NCBI GenBank assembly: GCA_022575985.1
Contig: JAKSXM010000206.1
Span: 682,001 to 746,000 of the forward strand
DNA from: Anagrus nilaparvatae
Taxonomy: Eukaryota > Arthropoda > Insecta > Hymenoptera > Mymaridae
Length of the DNA stretch: 64,000 bases
Direction: 5' to 3'
Both the position numbers and the translations under genes were made by a program. The notes beneath the pieces are model-generated. The model was not told the DNA's origin and searched no databases. It saw only the letters and a list, made by a program, of their open reading frames with translations. Below are positions 1 to 12,760 of the stretch, piece after piece; the first letter of the stretch is position 1, and each line of letters starts with the position of its first letter.

Positions 1-21
1 CAGAAGGGCCAATTACACTCA

Positions 22-212
22 AACAATAATTGACGTATATTTCGTATCTAAAGGCCTGAGCATAAGGATAAATAACTGGCACGTTATGGAAGTTTTAACC
101 GCGAGCAACCACCAGTACATTTCTTTCGAAATTCAGCACGAGCGACAGCCCCCTGGAGAGGTATATAGGTCAAAACCAAGAGGTTGGAACCTTAATAAGC
201 TGAAGAAGTAAC
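22..212 (+). pseudogene. R1 LINE endonuclease domain, C-terminal end
   Basis: One open frame reads IIDVYFVSKGLSIRINNW, then VLTASNHQYISFEIQ. This matches the last part of an R1-type APE endonuclease, where the family has the catalytic S-D-H; here the motif reads S-N-H, so the aspartate is lost. The frame ends at a TAA near 210. Upstream catalytic residues lie outside the window. Confidence 0.8.
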
Positions 213-461
213 GATAAGAATGAATTCTAGAAGTTTTAATGATGGGACAAGGGCCATCCTAGCAAAACTCCGCAGAGTAAGAAGTAAGGAAGACGCGGAG
301 AAACTAGCATCCGAAGTAATGACGCTGCTCAAAAAAGGTTTAATGGAAGGAACCCACCTTTGTACTGGTGAAATACAGAAAACGCAGAGCTACGCAGACA
401 AAGCCACACGATGTGAAGAAAGGCGACTAGGGCCAAGTCCCGCGAAGAGGCAAGGATACTC

Positions 462-863
462 ATGAAAGTTCATAAAGAAGGTAAGCGATCCTTCAGGCGG
501 GCGATCAATGTTAGCAAGATCCGGTGTGAAAGGAAGCTATACCTTGAAGTGGACAACGACCCCTGGGAACTGGGCTTCAAGATAGTTACAAAGAAGCTGA
601 GGGGCTACCCAGCCAGTTTGCTAATGGACGAAGAGGAGGTAAAGATAGTCGCTGATGCTTTATTCCCTATGCACCCAACAAGAATGGACCAAGAGGATGA
701 CATCAGCGTAGACGATGTTCTGGACTTTACGCAAGAAGAGCTGTTCGTTGCCGTGAATTCCCTCAGAAATAAGAAAGCTCCCAGCCTAGACGGCATACCA
801 GCCGAGATCATAAAAATAGCTGCACACGAGTACCTGCCCGTCATTGATGCTAAGGATGTATAA
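462..863 (+). pseudogene. R1 LINE reverse transcriptase, N-terminal part
   Basis: A frame of 133 codons contains LYLEVDNDPWELGFK, then LFPMHPTR and LRNKKAPSLDGIPAEI. These are the conserved linker and first RT blocks of R1-clade elements (KAPGxDGIP in active copies, here with S for G). It overlaps the preceding 81-codon frame (220-465), which carries the family linker. The frame breaks before the palm motifs, so the protein cannot be functional. Confidence 0.85.
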
Positions 864-1112
864 TACATGCATCCAAACAGGAGTCTTTTGCAGGCAATGA
901 AAAAAGGCAATACTGGTCCTTATCAGCAAAGGAAAGGGTGATTCCACACTCTCGTCCTACTGGCGACCACTAGGACTTTTGGATAAAGCAGGAAAAAGCT
1001 TCGAAAGCAAAGATGCTGCAACCCCGTATTCTAAATAAACGCAGTAGAAGCTGCTGGGGATTTATCTCCTCGGCAATACGGTTTTAGACGGGGGCGGTCC
1101 CCGATTGGGGGA

Positions 1113-1409
1113 GTGAAGGAGGCCTTTGATGCAATAAAGTTCTTGCAAGGACTAAGTGACTTTGCAGTACCCAAATATTTGATGGTAATGAAGAGCTACA
1201 TAAGTGGCCGAGTACTTTTGTACGAGACTTCTCAAGAAAAAAGGAGTAGGAAAGTGACAGGTTGCGCAGCTCAAGGTTTGGCACTGGGACATGACCTACA
1301 GAACATTTCCTTTGATGGTATCCTGAGGCGGGAGCTAGCGGATGGCTGCCTCATGATAGGCTATGCCGATGATATTGCCCTCGTGACCACAGCAAGGAAC
1401 GTACAATAG
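1113..1409 (+). pseudogene. R1 LINE reverse transcriptase, palm with YADD
   Basis: A frame of about 98 codons reads KEAFDAIKFLQGL, VPKYLMVMKSYISGR, then GYADDIALV. YADD is the catalytic motif C of reverse transcriptases, preceded in the family by a Q-G-S block that is here corrupted to AQGLALG. The stretch 864-1112 between this and the previous piece is out of frame and partly lost, including motif A. A broken polymerase domain. Confidence 0.88.
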
Positions 1410-1583
1410 GCTCAGAACAGTTTGAGTGTTTGCATGGTGAATACAAGCATATAGATGGAAGAGCATGGATGAAGTCTAGCAGCTCCTAAGAGAGAGGTCG
1501 TAATTTTTACGAAGAAGCAAATCAAAACCGTCATCCCAATACGAATCGATGAGGATACCGTCATAGAGACGAAAAGGTTCGCC

Positions 1584-2160
1584 TTGAGCATGCTGATGTC
1601 AAACATGAAAAGCATGATAAGAGTGCAGAGGCAAGGTGATCTGAGGGTTTCTTGTGTCTACAGGACTGTCTCGGAAGCGACAGTTCTTGTTATTGCCAGA
1701 ATAATACCAATTGCGCGGATGTTAGGAAAGCTTCAATACAGGAGTGGCAAAAGCTCTGGGAGGACCGCGCATGGACCAGGCGTCTCATAAAAGAGGTCAT
1801 GCCTTGGAACCAGAGAGAACACGGAGAAATAAACTACTTCCTGACTCAGTTCTTCAGTGGTCACGGGCTTTTCCCTTTCCCTATTCCTTTTCCTTATCTC
1901 TTCAGAATGAGGATAATTGTAAGCCCTGAATTTATGTTCTGACCCAACAAATAAGACGAAGCTTGTCACACGTTTTTTTACTGTGACTGCTAGATGACTA
2001 AAAGGATGACATTGGAGGCAGAGATCGGTGAAATTACACCGATAACATTGTTGGAAAAATTCTCCAAAACGCTGAATCATGGAGCGCTGTGGCGAAAAAT
2101 TGTACGTGGAAGAAATTCTGTGAACCAAAAAGCTATTGACGACACCCTATCTAAGAGCCG
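1584..2160 (+). pseudogene. R1 LINE C-terminal region
   Basis: Two overlapping frames together give VYRTVSEATVLVIARIIPI (1584-1790), then EWQKLWEDRAWTRRLIKEV and EINYFLTQFFSGHGLF (1652-1942). Both are hallmark blocks of the region after the RT in R1 elements. A later frame (about 2007-2165) reads EIGEITPITLLEKF, like the family's terminal segment, ending in TAG. The CCHC finger expected between them is not recognisable. Confidence 0.82.
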
Positions 2161-2185
2161 TGAGTAGGAGCATTTGAGATACACA

Positions 2186-2432
2186 AAAAAATCATTTTCT
2201 CCAAAAGTAGGCCATATTTTAATTAATATATCTTGTTCAGTTATGAGTTTTGGTGGAAAAATAAGTTACCCAAAGTTTGAGAAAATTTGATGGCTTCATT
2301 ACAGAGTTATTTCTATAATACACCCAAAATGTCGCAATCGTTTGTGTCGCGACCATCCGCAAAAATAAAAAATCCTATAAGAATAACACGTAGAATTTAT
2401 TTTTACATTTTTAGCAGTACCATTGAAAATTT
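2186..2432. other. Gene-free spacer downstream of the odorant receptor
   Basis: A+T-rich spacer between the R1 remnant and the 3' end of the receptor gene on the minus strand. No coding signal or repeat boundary was recognised. A possible alternative last receptor exon lies just beyond it (2433-2492). Confidence 0.5.
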
Positions 2433-2509
2433 TTAAGTATTTAGACCTTGATAAGCATAAAAATACAAAAAAATAACAAAAATATACAGTTTCTGTAAAA
2501 AATACCCAA

Positions 2510-4532
2510 CTACATTAAACAAAAAAATATTATACTAACTTTTAAATATGATGTGTACGTTAATGTAGTTAGAAATCCTCCATTAATAACAATTGGCTTT
2601 GAAGACCGCATCATAATAATTAAAAGAGTTTTTTGGGATGAGTTACTCATACTGTACCACTGGATATTATAAATTTCAGTAGACAATTCAATACTCTGAA
2701 TAAAAATAATCAAAATTTTATAAAAGTCAATAAATTGAAATATTTTTCAATGAAGATTAAATTTACCTTATGCATTGTTTGATTTCCAAAATGGCAATAT
2801 AATAAAAATTGCAAAAGTATATATGGTAAATAAAATAAAGGTACAATAATTTCAACAGGATCAGTAAAATCTCTTGTTAATTTAAATATGCTTAATGAAA
2901 TAGTTATACCACTGATAACAAATTGAGCTATTATAATTACATTAAAAGATTCATTTATAATTTTTGAAACTCTGGAAAAAAAAGTTTTTATTTTTTTTCA
3001 TAATCATACAAACTGTATAATATGAGGATGCTTGTATATATAATTATATATATAAATATTATATATATTTGTGAAAAGCGTACTGGCTATGTTGGCTTGT
3101 GAGCAACAGTATTTCATGTGAATCATAAAATTATCTACTTTGTATCAGAAAGAAACGCGTAAGCAATTTGGGAAACTGATTTGTTATTAAAAAAAAATCC
3201 CATTAGTTAACTTCAGAAAATAAAATTTTATCGGAAAGTTTTGTGTTACCGTGGTTTGTGGCTATTGACTGGCTGAAAATTGTATTTTAAGTCGGGGATA
3301 ATAAATTAAAAAAAAAAAAAAAAAAATTAATACCAATTTTGAATAAGGAATGTTATATTAATTAAAAATATTAACTGTCTTTTTTGCAATATTTTTTTTA
3401 TAATGTCAAATTCGCTTTATTGTTTGTTTACTTTCATAAGCGCCCAAAATTTTAGGGAAGTAGGAAAACATAACGAAACGAAACTTTCATTTGTCAACTC
3501 CGCGTGGTTTGGCCAAATCACTGATTCTTCTACTTTACTATGACATATATATATCAGGGCATAAAGTACTTTAGAAATCTATAGTTTAGAAAAGCAAGTT
3601 AGGTTGATATTGAAACTAACTGAAAAATTATTTTTTGATTTTTCAAACAAAATTTAAGCGGTGCTATCTAATAAAGCTGTTTTGCATTTAAACCTAGGTA
3701 GAATTACTTACTTGTATATTAAATTATGGTGTTCAATAATATCAGTAAATAATTTATTCTCTATTTTATGTTTAGAAAACTTTAAATTTTTCAAAGAATT
3801 TTCTAAATTTTGTAAACGAGATTTTATTAAATCAAACTGATGAATTATTCTCAACATTAATCCAATAGCAGTAAAATCAGAACCAATGTTAGTAAAGCAA
3901 ATATTAAATAAATCAAAAAATTGTATAATGTAAAATAAAGCGTAATTAAAATTATTGAATTCAACTGGTGTCCACATTTTAACAGGTAACAAATATTTAT
4001 TATTCTCATTTCTTAAAAACATCGGCGATATAAAAAACGCTGCACTTGTTACGACACTTCCATTCAACCAAATCAAAGTTAAAAATCTAAAAATGTAAAA
4101 AATAAAATATTTTTAAATTATAATTAAAAAAGTTAAAAAGTATATTTATTACTTAATTTTCTTCTCGCACTTCAATTCCAAATTAATTTCATAGCTATTT
4201 TGATGAGTCAATAATTTATTAGAAAATATTTTGATAGCATCTAATAATTTATGTTTAACATAAAGTAAAGAGAAAAATTTAATATGACATAAAAAACCAG
4301 CCAAAAATGTATAAATGGCTTCGTTTACTTCTTCGACCATACTGTTTTTATCATTTAATAAAATAACGCAATAAATTGCTATTGAAAAGCAAACATATAC
4401 TTGACATATTATAAATACTAGTGTATAAAATTTATACAATTTTTTATAAAATTTATTTTCTTTTATAAAATTTGGTTCCCATGCACCAGCTATTGATAAT
4501 AATAATAATGGAAATTTTACGATATTTGTCAT
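2510..4532 (-). CDS. Insect odorant receptor (7tm_6 family), four exons, intact
   Basis: Odorant-gated ion channel subunit of the insect OR family, expected in antennal neuron membranes with the co-receptor Orco. Exons on the minus strand: 4532-4153, 4086-3712, 2971-2767, 2695-2510. All junctions are GT-AG (donors GTAATA, GTAAGT, GTAAAT; acceptors TTTAG, TTCCAG, TTCAG) and the joined frame is open for 381 residues, normal for the family. The ATG has an in-frame TAA two codons upstream. Family marks: AGAWEP near residue 16, QFLLYCHFGNQTMHK ending exon 3, and in exon 4 EIYNIQWYSM, LLIIMMRSSKP and GGFLTT. Several hydrophobic segments fit the seven-helix, inverted topology. Odd point: the C-terminus lacks the usual SYF block; an alternative donor at LK (GTTAGT) and acceptor at 2493 would add a 20-codon exon (2433-2492). 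Ligand unknown. Hymenopteran affinity is inference. Confidence 0.93.
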
Positions 4533-7500
4533 TTTTTATTTTTTATACGATTCAATTCAAAGAACTTATAATACTAAAACATTTTTTGCAAGAAAAAAAG
4601 CCTTTACGCATATTATTGATTGAAATACTTACAGTAAATGAATTTTTTATGAACTTTGTGCCATAAAAGTATAATTTAGTTAGAATCTTGGTTTTAGACT
4701 ATTAATTAAATTGTATACCAGTGGGTTACTCACTTGGTTATTATGATAAATGTAGGTATAAAAATGAAATTATAATTCATAATTTTTACACTATTATTTA
4801 TAGCGAAAAATAAGTATTATATTGCAAAAATTAAAACATTTTATATGGTCTTTTTTAAGTTTTCCCTAAAATTACGTTTTTCAAAGTTTATAATTTCAAT
4901 ATGAGTTCAAAAATATTGAAAAAAAATTATTTTACAAAAATTTTGACACCATGATTGTGCCCCAATCTGATGATTCAGTCTGGAGATATTAATTTTTTAT
5001 AGTAAAAAGCACGTTTTAACCTCCGTCGACGAACGTAGAGGCGGGGAGGTGCCGAACATTGGAATCTTATTTTTATCATAAACCATGAGATTGAGCCAAA
5101 AAATATTAATAATATGCTGGTATTGCTAATCATACCTTATTCCGTAATAGTTTTTGCTTGAAATTTTAAGTAAAGCAATCTAACCGTATAGTGAGGAAGA
5201 TGAATTACAAAAATTAAATAAAAAATTATCATTTTAATTTTTGAACCCGAAAATTTAAATTCTTTCTTTTTATGAGAAGAAATGCAAGAAAACTTTTACA
5301 ATTATGGTTCAAATGCAAATTTTTTCAATTTCCAATTGTTTTCAGTATGGTAAATTGTAGAATAATATAAAAGCAACAGTAAGTAACCTAAGAATATTTT
5401 AAACCTAAGTTATTTTTTATACCTATTGCTGTATTAAAAATTATATAACACTCTAATATATACCATATTAAATCAACTGTTACATATTTAATTATTAATT
5501 GACGACTTCATTATTATAACTTACGTTAAAGGCTACGCATAATTTTTCTTTTATTTCCTTTTTTTTTCTTTATGTACTATTGATGTAGTAAAAAAAATTT
5601 TTCGCATTAAAAATTTATTTCAAACCATTACTGTCAAGGCAAAAACTATATTTGGAGTGAGGTAAAACCTACATAGTGTAGACCTTGGCCCCTATTTCGT
5701 AGTCATTTTTTTCAATGATAGGTCCATAAAGGTTTCCAATGAATATTTTCGTTATTTGTTTCACGAATATGAAATCGAATTACCAAAAAGGGCCCAGTTA
5801 CCCAAAATAAGAACTTTGAGGGGGAGGTTTTCAAAATTTTAATTCGTTACTTTTTTTTTTGTTCCTAAAATAGAATATGAAATTTTTTTTCTTCAAAATT
5901 CTCTAGTTGCCCACAAAAGAAAATGCCTAAGAACCATAAAAAACAACCTATAATTGTTTGTTACGGGTAACTGAACCAAATTAAAATGGTAAAAATGGTT
6001 CATGTTCATGAATCCAAAAACTATAAGTATCAAACTAAAAATTCCTATTTAGGGCAATTGGACATTTTCGGTAAAAACTTATTTCATATTTGTTTTCAGC
6101 GATCCAAAAAACATTAATAAACTGAAAAAAAAAATCAAATTGCCGCTACCGGAATTTTGGTTTTGGCACCCGAAATTTTTTTTTCTTTTAAATGGTTGCA
6201 AATAACATAAAACGTTTTTTGGTGACAAAAATTTTTTTTAAGTCTCATAATACCGTGATGCTCGCATTTTAAACAAGTAAAAATCAGTTTTTTGTTTTAA
6301 TTTTCTTTACTCTTCAAGTCACTTTCAATTATTTAAACGAAAAAAAACTGAGCTACCACAACTGGAATGCTGGTATAGTAGCAACCAAAATTTTTTTTCC
6401 GTGCACACATTGGAAAATTTTATAGACCCCGTAACTCACATTTTGAGTTACAGATTGAGGCGCCATACTAATACGCAGAAATCTGCAGTTAAATATGTGT
6501 AAGTTGAAATGACAGTTAATGATTTTCTTTGTGACTACGGTAGAATAGAGCTCCTGGCCTACATTACTATTACAATCAGAAAATCAGGCTGAAATATTCA
6601 AAAATAAAAAAATTAAAAAATATAAAAAAAATAATGTTCTTATTTAAATAAGTCTTAGCCTCTAATTAAATATAGCTTCTTCTTAGCCCTTATAATGAGT
6701 TATTGATTACTACAATAAAATCCATAATTCCGGTTATGGCAAGCAGAATTTTTTTTTTTTAAATAATTGCAATTTCGTCAAAAAAAATATTTAAATTTCA
6801 CTTTTATATCATCTTATCAACTTTAACAGCATTGATAATTTTTGTATTTAAAACAAATCAGTTGTCAAAAAAGAAAGTTAGTTTAGGTCTTTTGAATGCA
6901 GTTCAAGTTTTACTAAAATGGTTCTTGAAAGTTTGCGGATTGTTAATGCAAGACAAGGCTAAGAAACTTAAACAAAAGAATCTTTTAATGCACGAATGAA
7001 TAAACTGCATGATATTTTAAATATTCTAAGTAGTATCAATAAATTTACTTTTACTGATTTTAAATGTACCAATTATTTTTTCCAAATTTCAAATTTTAAC
7101 AGTAAAAAAATACAATTATAAACAGCTGAAACACAATATCTTTTACTTGCAATATTACTTATCACCGAAACAAAAAAACTAAAGATATAAAACAGAAAAG
7201 AGAAAAATGAACAAAAAAAAAGCGAGTATGCTTTATAATACAAGAAGCTTTTGTAATCGTTCTTATGTTATATAATATAGTTCACGATAAATATAGAGTA
7301 CTATATTTCCACTGAGGCGAGAGAAACATTTCCCTCAAGAGATTTTTACCAACAAACTTTTATAAAGGGTCTTTTATTTTTTAAGCATTGATAAAAAAAA
7401 GACTTCTATGACGTCATTACTGTCATTAACCAAAGAAATATAAGAGTTTTTTATATGACTTGAATTTTAAAATTAGGGACCAAAATTTTTATCATATGAA

Positions 7501-7639
7501 ATTTTCAAATATTTTTTGTATTTCTGCAAAAAGTTAAACTAAAAAAAAAGTAAATTAAAGAATGAAAAGTAAAAAAAAAAGATGAAATATATTCCAGAAT
7601 ATTTAAAACAGATATAGCGAATCGTAGCATAAAATTGTG
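4533..7639. other. Gene-free A+T-rich stretch upstream of the receptor
   Basis: No exon chain, RNA gene or bounded transposon recognised. Contains a short GC-rich hairpin-like patch near 5022-5056 and loosely similar segments around 6120, 6375 and 6725 (shared 'accggaatt' and 'aaccaaaattttt' wording) that may be an old, diverged repeat. Promoter elements of the receptor gene presumably lie in the first few hundred bases but none is distinctive. Confidence 0.4.
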
Positions 7640-8140
7640 ACGCAGTAATCATCATATATATATATATATATAAAGCTTTCGTGCTTTTTGGTTTAAAAAC
7701 GGAATATATAGAAACGTAGTACAGTAGTACTATAATATGTAGACACGTAGAGAGGATTTTCCGTTCTCAAAGTGAGTATAAAAGAGAAAGAGAGGAAAAG
7801 TTCTTGATGGTATAAAATTGAAGAGAGAGAGAGGAAGTGAAGTATATGCGGAGGCGGTAGGTAATCACCCGACGGCTTGCGTTATAGCGTCGTTATGCCG
7901 TACCACCGCACACTCAACCTATTTATATATACCTCGTTCTATATAGTACGTATAGACATAAACCCGTTGGTATATATATATATATAACTTTGTGTGTTGT
8001 ATTGCAGACTGGATATCACGCCCTTGTGGGCACTTGACTTTTCCGGGGGGAGTTGATGCTTATATAGGTGAAAATGGACATAGAGATGTGTTGAGAATAC
8101 GTTTATATATATACTGGAATAAAAAAGCTTATTCTTCTCT
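7640..8140. promoter_or_regulatory. GC-richer island with (TA)n and GAGA tracts
   Basis: Starts with a (TA)n run at about 7653-7673, then GAGAGA-rich sequence (7785-7840), a GC-rich core at 7848-7920 containing GGCTTGCG and ATGCCGTACC, and a second (TA)n run near 7972-7985. It stands out from the A+T-rich surroundings. GAGA plus TATA-rich sequence is typical of open chromatin or enhancers in insects, but function here is only inference. It shares TGCCGTACC with the island at 12.04 kb. Confidence 0.25.
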
Positions 8141-10782
8141 ATTTTCTTTTTCTACTTTTATACCATAGCATTCTTTATTATAACAAAAAGTAAGAAGTAT
8201 TGAGAGAAGTACTGAATAATGTATTTTGAGAATTTTTTACAAATGTACAAATTTTTTTTTTATCAACAAGTAAATTGCTAATTACGGATTTATGGCTAAT
8301 ACTGAATTTTTTTTGTTTTTTTGGTTACAGTTAATTAATGTGCTTGTTAAATTTGTATTTATTGTTATAATATTTTGGTCAATTTACTGAAATTCGCTAG
8401 TTCGAGAACAAATTTTATGGGATTTTAGTATTTCCAATACAATAATAGAAAGTAATGAACTCGAGGAATGAGAATTAAATGTATTGTATTCAAATAAATG
8501 TATTGTAGTTAACCCTGAAAATCATTAATAAGACACTATTTTTTAGATAAATGTAGAGTTTAATTTGTGCAAGCTAAAATTTTGAATGAAGCCTTAAAAT
8601 TAGGGGAAAAAATCCCCAATTAGGTCTAGTATCCCCACTGAAATGATATTTTGGTTTAACTTTTTTACCCTTTGAAAATCTTATTTCCTGAAGAAAACAT
8701 TTTTATTCTACTTTTTGCAAAATTTGTCTCATCTTAATTTCAGAAAAAATGGCATCCAAGCTTGAACTCTTGTAAAAAGACTCTTCGATGGTAAAAAAAA
8801 ATTACTTATAAGCAATAGAATGGAAATCTGGAATCTCAACAGATTATGGTATAATTTCTGGGATTCGCTTTTCTATCGTCAACTTCAAAAAAATTGTATT
8901 CGGTTTTCGGATTCCTCAAGAAATTTTACGATTATTCACATTTTAGACATATTTTAGATATTTATGAAACGCTGTACAAAAAATGTCATTTTCTTTATTT
9001 TTTGTTTAGCCTTTTGAAAATGTTTTAATATCTGTTTGAGAAGGGGAATTTTAATAACATTTTCCGAGAATTCCGAGCATCGAGTCAGAATATTCTGAAA
9101 TTTTCATTCTGTGACAGAAAAGTGGATCCCAGAAATTCTGTCCAGAACCTGCCTAGATCTCAGAAATGCTGTTGCTTTTATGTTATTTTTTTTTACTAGG
9201 GCTATCCAAACTTTTTCATGAAGATATAATTTTCTGCTATGATTAGGAGAAGCATTTGCTTTTTCCTCATTTATATATGACAATTTTTTGCAACCTTCTA
9301 ACATTTTAAATATTTAAAATTTCCCTTTGAAAGATTTTCAGCAAATTTTTATTTAGTAATTTCCTGATCTATCTTCTTTTGTTTTAATAATATTATTTAA
9401 TTTTAGTAATAAGGGTTAACCTATTTTTTCATTATCAGATGATAACCCACAATAAAACGTTCATAACCAAAGAATGGAAATAGTTTCACAATTTTCAAAT
9501 TATTCAGATTTTTCAACTCCTAATATTATACTTATTTTATGCAGATGTGCATTTACGTATATTCAGGCACATCAACTAGTTATTGAGATATTTTGTTCTA
9601 AGCCATTTTACAAAATTTCAAAGAAATTTATCAAAAATTCTAAAAATTTTAGTGTTTTTTAAAAATTACAAAATATTTGCAAAAGTAGCTATTCTGTAAA
9701 ACTTTTTTGCTTAACTTTTAAAATAGTTTAAAGTATATAATAAAAGAAGATAAAACAGAGCGAGCCGCAAGTAGACACTACATAAAGTTATAATTTAACG
9801 ATATTTTTCTGAAAGCCTTTCAAAAACCAAAATTTTCAAAGAGAAAAATTTAAAAATTTAAAATAATGAAAATGTTAAATTAAAAAAAAAATCGTTTACC
9901 AGGCTTCATAAAATTTTTTGTTCTGTTTTTTTCGAATATTTATTTGAAGAGTTTATTATAAATAATAAACACGATCTAATTGAAACTAAGGAAAATTTTT
10001 TCTTGCATTATTTATTATCTTTGCTTCTGAGGACTGAGCCTCCCCTTTTATAAAAAAATGTCGCATATTAAGAATAAAATATTTATTTGACTAGGAAACT
10101 TTTAAAAAGATTATATAAGATTTTAATAGACTATAAAAAATGTAACGATCAGATTTTATTACAATTTCGAACAATCGATATCTTAGATCTGTAATGTAAA
10201 TTGATCTATATATTGACTAGTTAGCAGAGCTCCGCCTCCACCCTCCCGTTTTTAAGCTGCTGTTATCAGCTGTCCTTTAAAAGCAAAGCTTTATTGGCTT
10301 AATATAATTTTATTGGCTTCTTTTTTCCTTCTTTTCAAAAAAAGGATTTAAATCAAAAATTTTACAATTGTTTCCGAAAAAAAAGTTTTATAAATTTTTA
10401 AAGTTTCATTAAACAATGTCAATTGCAACAAATTTAAAAAAAAAAAATTTAGTGATTTCCAAAGTAGAGAATATTGAATATCGCAAAAACTACGACAACT
10501 GAGCAGAAAATCTATAGCCTATGTCACTTTTGGAATTTTTATCGTTCATTTTGACACCAGTTTTAATTTCATTAACTTGGCGTACATTAGTTATAAATGG
10601 ACAGATTCACACACAAATAAAATTTCTAATATATTTAGTATTAAGGATATTAAAAAATTTATTTGGTTAATTGAGATCTAATTTGATTTAGGTAACTCAG
10701 TTTTCAATTAAACAGGTCTAGTCACTTTTAATACACCAATCTACTAAGTGATATTCCTTGTGTGACTAGGAACCAGACTCTA
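8141..10782. other. Gene-free A+T-rich stretch
   Basis: Read on both strands; only short chance frames and homopolymer runs. No transposon ends, RNA genes or exon-like segments recognised. Confidence 0.4.
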
Positions 10783-10783
10783 A

Positions 10784-10997
10784 AGGGTCGATTTCATGGA
10801 GCGTATTCTTAATAGATTCTAGGGGTAGAAATAATTAATTATGATTCAAAATTTATTATTATTCTGCTCGAGTAGGATCCAGGAAACTACCATCAAGCAG
10901 AATTTTAATAAATTTTTAGTAATAATTACTGAAGTGCAATCGTTTCAACTCTAGTGTCCCCAGAATCTAGTAAGAATAAGCTCTATGAAATCGCCCC
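10784..10997. mobile_element. Small foldback MITE, GGGTCGATTTCATG ends
   Basis: Left end GGGTCGATTTCATGGAGC with TATTCTTA and TAGATTCT inside; the right end is the inverse, ending GAAATCGCCCC. Arms of about 45 bp are imperfect. A shorter relative ends at 22650 with the same GAAATCGACCC followed by TTAA, so the family probably targets TTAA; the flanks here (TAAA and CTAAA) are degenerate. Confidence 0.6.
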
Positions 10998-11645
10998 CTA
11001 AATGACGGTAAAAAACCAAAAACTTTTCTGGAGCCCCTTAATTTCACCAAATCTAGTTAGATTTGAAAAAACCAGCTCTGATCTTTTCAGGTCCGAAAAT
11101 TTATAACGAAATAATTATTTTCAAAAAAAATAAAAATTTTTACTTTATATATACTCGATTGATCAAAAATCCATATTTCAGCTTTGTTATTTTTATAAAA
11201 GCTTTGAATTTAATTAAATCTATTCGCATTTTAATCACCTATCAATAAAAAAAAAAGTAATAAGAGCTGAAATCAGATTAAAATTTTTTTTTCTAGTTAT
11301 TAACTTACAAAAAGCTTTTAAATATAATTTAACTCATAAAAAAATATTTCATCATTTTATTTATGTGAGTGCTGATGCGTTTCAATATTCATTATGCCAT
11401 AATACAAAAGGATTATTAAAAAAAATTACATAATTAAAAAAAAAAATGAAGTAATAATTAGTTTATTTAGTAAGCGAAAAAAAAAACAATTAATTTTTAT
11501 TTTGATCATTAAATTTAAATGATACTCGATAAATAAAATGCTAACGAATCAAATACAATGCCAAACATTTTAAAAATCATTAAATTTAAATCTAAACTAT
11601 TTAAAATATTTTTTTTTCAAACCCCTTTTTTCCAATATTTATGAA
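10998..11645. other. Gene-free A+T-rich stretch
   Basis: Homopolymer-rich sequence with one 61-codon chance frame. Nothing recognisable. Confidence 0.4.
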
Positions 11646-12260
11646 AAAAAGAAAGTGAAAAATCATATATATATGTATATGTATACGCGCGCGTGTGTGT
11701 GTGTCAATCGTACGCAGTCATTCAATTTCCGTTCATACCACTCAAACTTCAATCTATATATATTTCTACAGTCATTCATTCAAACACATACCTACACGTA
11801 TAAAGAGTAAAAAGCATGAAAACCGTTACTAAAAGCACGCGTGTTAGAATATTGATATGTAAATACACACACACATTTATATATTTCAAGAGCTTGTACA
11901 CGTCATATGGAATGAAATTCACAGACAGAGAAACCTGTTTGAAAAACGGACAGTAGACAAGAGAGAATAAGCGAGGGAAGCAAATATATATATATATATA
12001 TAAAGGAAAAGCGCGCTAGCAGGTTAACGAGCGGCTCGTTCATGCCGTACCGCATAGCTATTACTACTACTGAATTTCTCTTCCTCCCTCATACTCATTC
12101 TCTTTCGCTCTTTATATGAGGTGGCAAGCAAGGGCGCTGAGTGAGAGAGCTTTTTACTGTATAGTATAACAGTAGATACGACCGGGCGTGCCACGGAGCG
12201 TGCCACACCAAAGGGGATGAGAATTTCTCTTGATATTGTAGAACTATTGTCCATTTTCAT
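11646..12260. promoter_or_regulatory. GC-richer island with (GT)n, (TA)n and GAGA tracts
   Basis: Contains a CGCGCGTGTGTGTGTG run near 11687-11703, a (TA)n run at 11985-12003, and a core at 12010-12060 with GCGCGCTAGC, GAGCGGCTCGTTC and ATGCCGTACCGC. A 78-codon minus-strand frame (12024-12260) is rich in R/S/E and looks like a by-product of the CT/GA tracts, not a gene. Candidate regulatory DNA by composition only. Confidence 0.25.
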
Positions 12261-12439
12261 TAATTTTAAAAATTTATAATTTATATTTATTTATAATTTT
12301 TATTTATTTTGGTATTTTATTATTATTTTTAAATATTTAAATTAGAAATTTAGAGAAAAATAATTTTTTTAGGTTAAATTTTTAGTTAATTATTTAAAGA
12401 AAATTGTATAAATTGTTAAGACAAAAAAATTACTGGTTT

Positions 12440-12760
12440 AAACAGAGACATGCCCTACGGGACACGCCATACTATACACGGGGTGGTTGATAACGGGCCG
12501 CGGGAACACGGAGAGGGCGGGTGTTATACTTTCTCTTTTTTACTTTAACTTTTTTTTTTTACTTTATAAAAGTGTAAAAAAGAAACGAAGAAGGCGGGTA
12601 AAAGACGGTATGCAAGGAAGCTTTTTTACTTAGAGAAAATTTTCGAGGACTTATATATATCAGGATCTGACTTGCTTACTATATATAAAGTTACTTTTCT
12701 CTCTTTTGGCTTTTAAGCTTGCCCAACTTGCGGTGTAAGCTTTAAACTCAAGTATGTGTG
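12440..12760. promoter_or_regulatory. GC-richer island around CGGGCCGCGGG
   Basis: A 60-bp core (12455-12520) with ACGGGACACGCC, GGGGTGGTTGATAACGG and GGGCCGCGGGAACACGG is among the most GC-rich DNA in the window. It is followed by T-tracts, GAAGGCGGG and TATATAAAG. Could be a promoter or enhancer; no transcript can be drawn from it. Confidence 0.25.

Larger units (their letters stand above)
1..2185 (+). mobile_element. R1-clade non-LTR retrotransposon (LINE), decayed, cut by the window edge
   Basis: Translated pieces in three frames follow the order of an R1-type ORF2: end of the apurinic endonuclease (about 22-210), linker, reverse transcriptase (462-1409, with the catalytic YADDIA near 1361) and the C-terminal region (1584-2160). 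R1-clade hallmarks are the peptides DPWELGFK before the RT, VYRTVSEATVLVIA after it, then WTRRLIKEV and EINYFLTQFFSGHG. At least four frame changes and several stops separate the pieces, so it is dead. The 5' end lies outside the window; the 3' end is placed near 2185, where the coding resemblance stops. No poly(A) tail or target duplication could be recognised. Clade assignment rests on remembered motifs. Confidence 0.92.

Noticed and set aside
2767..2971. Apparent frameshift in odorant receptor exon 3
   Set aside because: A first reading of the reverse strand had one T too many; recounting the bases gives a continuous frame to GNQTMHK, so the exon is intact.
5900..6800. Tandem repeat of ~250-350 bp
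   Set aside because: Only scattered short similarities (around 6143, 6375, 6727); too diverged to define units by eye.
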